Below, in pieces: positions 5,745 through 5,857 of a stretch of DNA of 5,857 nt (positions are counted from its first letter, which is position 1; each line of letters begins with the position of its first letter). The translations under genes and the position numbers were made by a program. Below the pieces are notes generated by a model. It saw nothing but the letters and a program-made list of their open reading frames with translations, was not told the DNA's origin and made no database searches. The stretch is from an uncultured Sutterella sp. GTDB taxonomy: Bacteria; Pseudomonadota; Gammaproteobacteria; Burkholderiales; Burkholderiaceae_F. The DNA lies in the NCBI GenBank assembly GCA_900764215.1, contig CAAFNI010000450.1:1-5857 (forward strand), written 5' to 3'.

Positions 5745-5756
5745 GCTCTTTAAAAA
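5745..5756 (+). promoter_or_regulatory. boxA antitermination site
   Basis: GCTCTTTAAAAA matches the rrn boxA core GCTCTTTAACAA at eleven of twelve positions. As RNA it binds NusB-S10 and makes polymerase resistant to Rho-dependent termination during rRNA synthesis. This is the strongest single indication that a 16S operon follows. Confidence 0.85.
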
Positions 5757-5857
5757 TCAGAATCAACGAACCGATAAGTGTGAACATCGGCAGTTTCAGG
5801 AGTGAATTCAAAAGCACTCAAAAAACTTACGAAGTTCGCGCTTTGAAGGAAAGCCGA

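Larger units (their letters stand above)
5717..5857 (+). other. rRNA operon leader (5' external spacer of pre-16S rRNA, truncated)
   Basis: No open reading frame is credible here. The leader holds boxB, boxA, then ACCGATAAGTGTG (5770-5782), a sequence I associate with betaproteobacterial 16S leaders; GTGTG resembles boxC. Short stems CCGAT/ATCGG (5771-5775 with 5786-5790) and GAGTG/CACTC (5800-5804 with 5815-5819) can form. The mature 16S start (AGAGTTTGAT) is not present, so the 16S gene begins beyond the right edge. The distal part should pair with sequence after 16S to form the RNase III stalk, which cannot be checked here. Confidence 0.75.

Noticed and set aside
1..5857. Defence system, mobile element, CRISPR array or toxin-antitoxin pair
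   Set aside because: All long frames are accounted for by housekeeping or envelope genes. No transposase, spaced repeats or paired small genes were seen.

Overview
The window looks like a stretch of a betaproteobacterial chromosome, most likely Burkholderiales and possibly the Sutterella/Parasutterella branch. This is inferred from three things: the rpe-gph pair next to mltA, the M61 peptidase with a C-terminal PDZ domain, and a right-hand end that reads like a betaproteobacterial rRNA operon leader (boxA followed by ACCGATAAGTGTG). Composition is moderately GC-rich throughout, except for the AT-rich promoter region at the right edge. No insertion sequence, CRISPR array, prophage gene or tRNA is visible.

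Layout. Positions 1-1104 (minus) hold mltA, a lipoprotein lytic transglycosylase whose last few codons lie off the left edge. A 187-bp divergent intergenic region (1105-1291) separates it from a rightward, tightly packed cluster. That cluster is rpe (1292-1981, pentose phosphate epimerase), gph (1986-2675, phosphoglycolate phosphatase), a secreted four-cysteine LprI/DUF1311-like protein (2742-3173) and ung (3170-3883, uracil-DNA glycosylase). The gaps are 4 nt, 66 nt (3 nt if an upstream start is used) and an ATGA overlap, so the four genes are probably one transcription unit. On the minus strand, 3858-5573 encodes an M61 family metallopeptidase that converges on ung and overlaps its 3' end by 26 bp.

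Positions 5574-5857 hold no gene but are dense in signals. There are two tandem sigma70-type promoters (TTGACA-17-CATAAT and TTGACA-17-TAAAAT), an 8-bp stem-loop between them, a boxB-like hairpin, and a near-perfect boxA. Together these mark the leader of a 16S-23S-5S operon whose 16S gene starts beyond the right edge.

How the genes fit together. rpe and gph serve central carbon and metabolite repair, ung serves DNA repair, and mltA and the LprI-like protein act in the cell envelope. The LprI-like protein belongs to a family that includes lysozyme inhibitors and sits one intergenic region from a muramidase-type enzyme, but a functional link is only a hypothesis. I found no convincing undescribed system. 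The most interesting signals are the rrn promoter architecture, a palindrome over its P1 -35 element, a motif shared by the two divergent leaders of mltA and rpe, and the LprI-like gene in a housekeeping operon.
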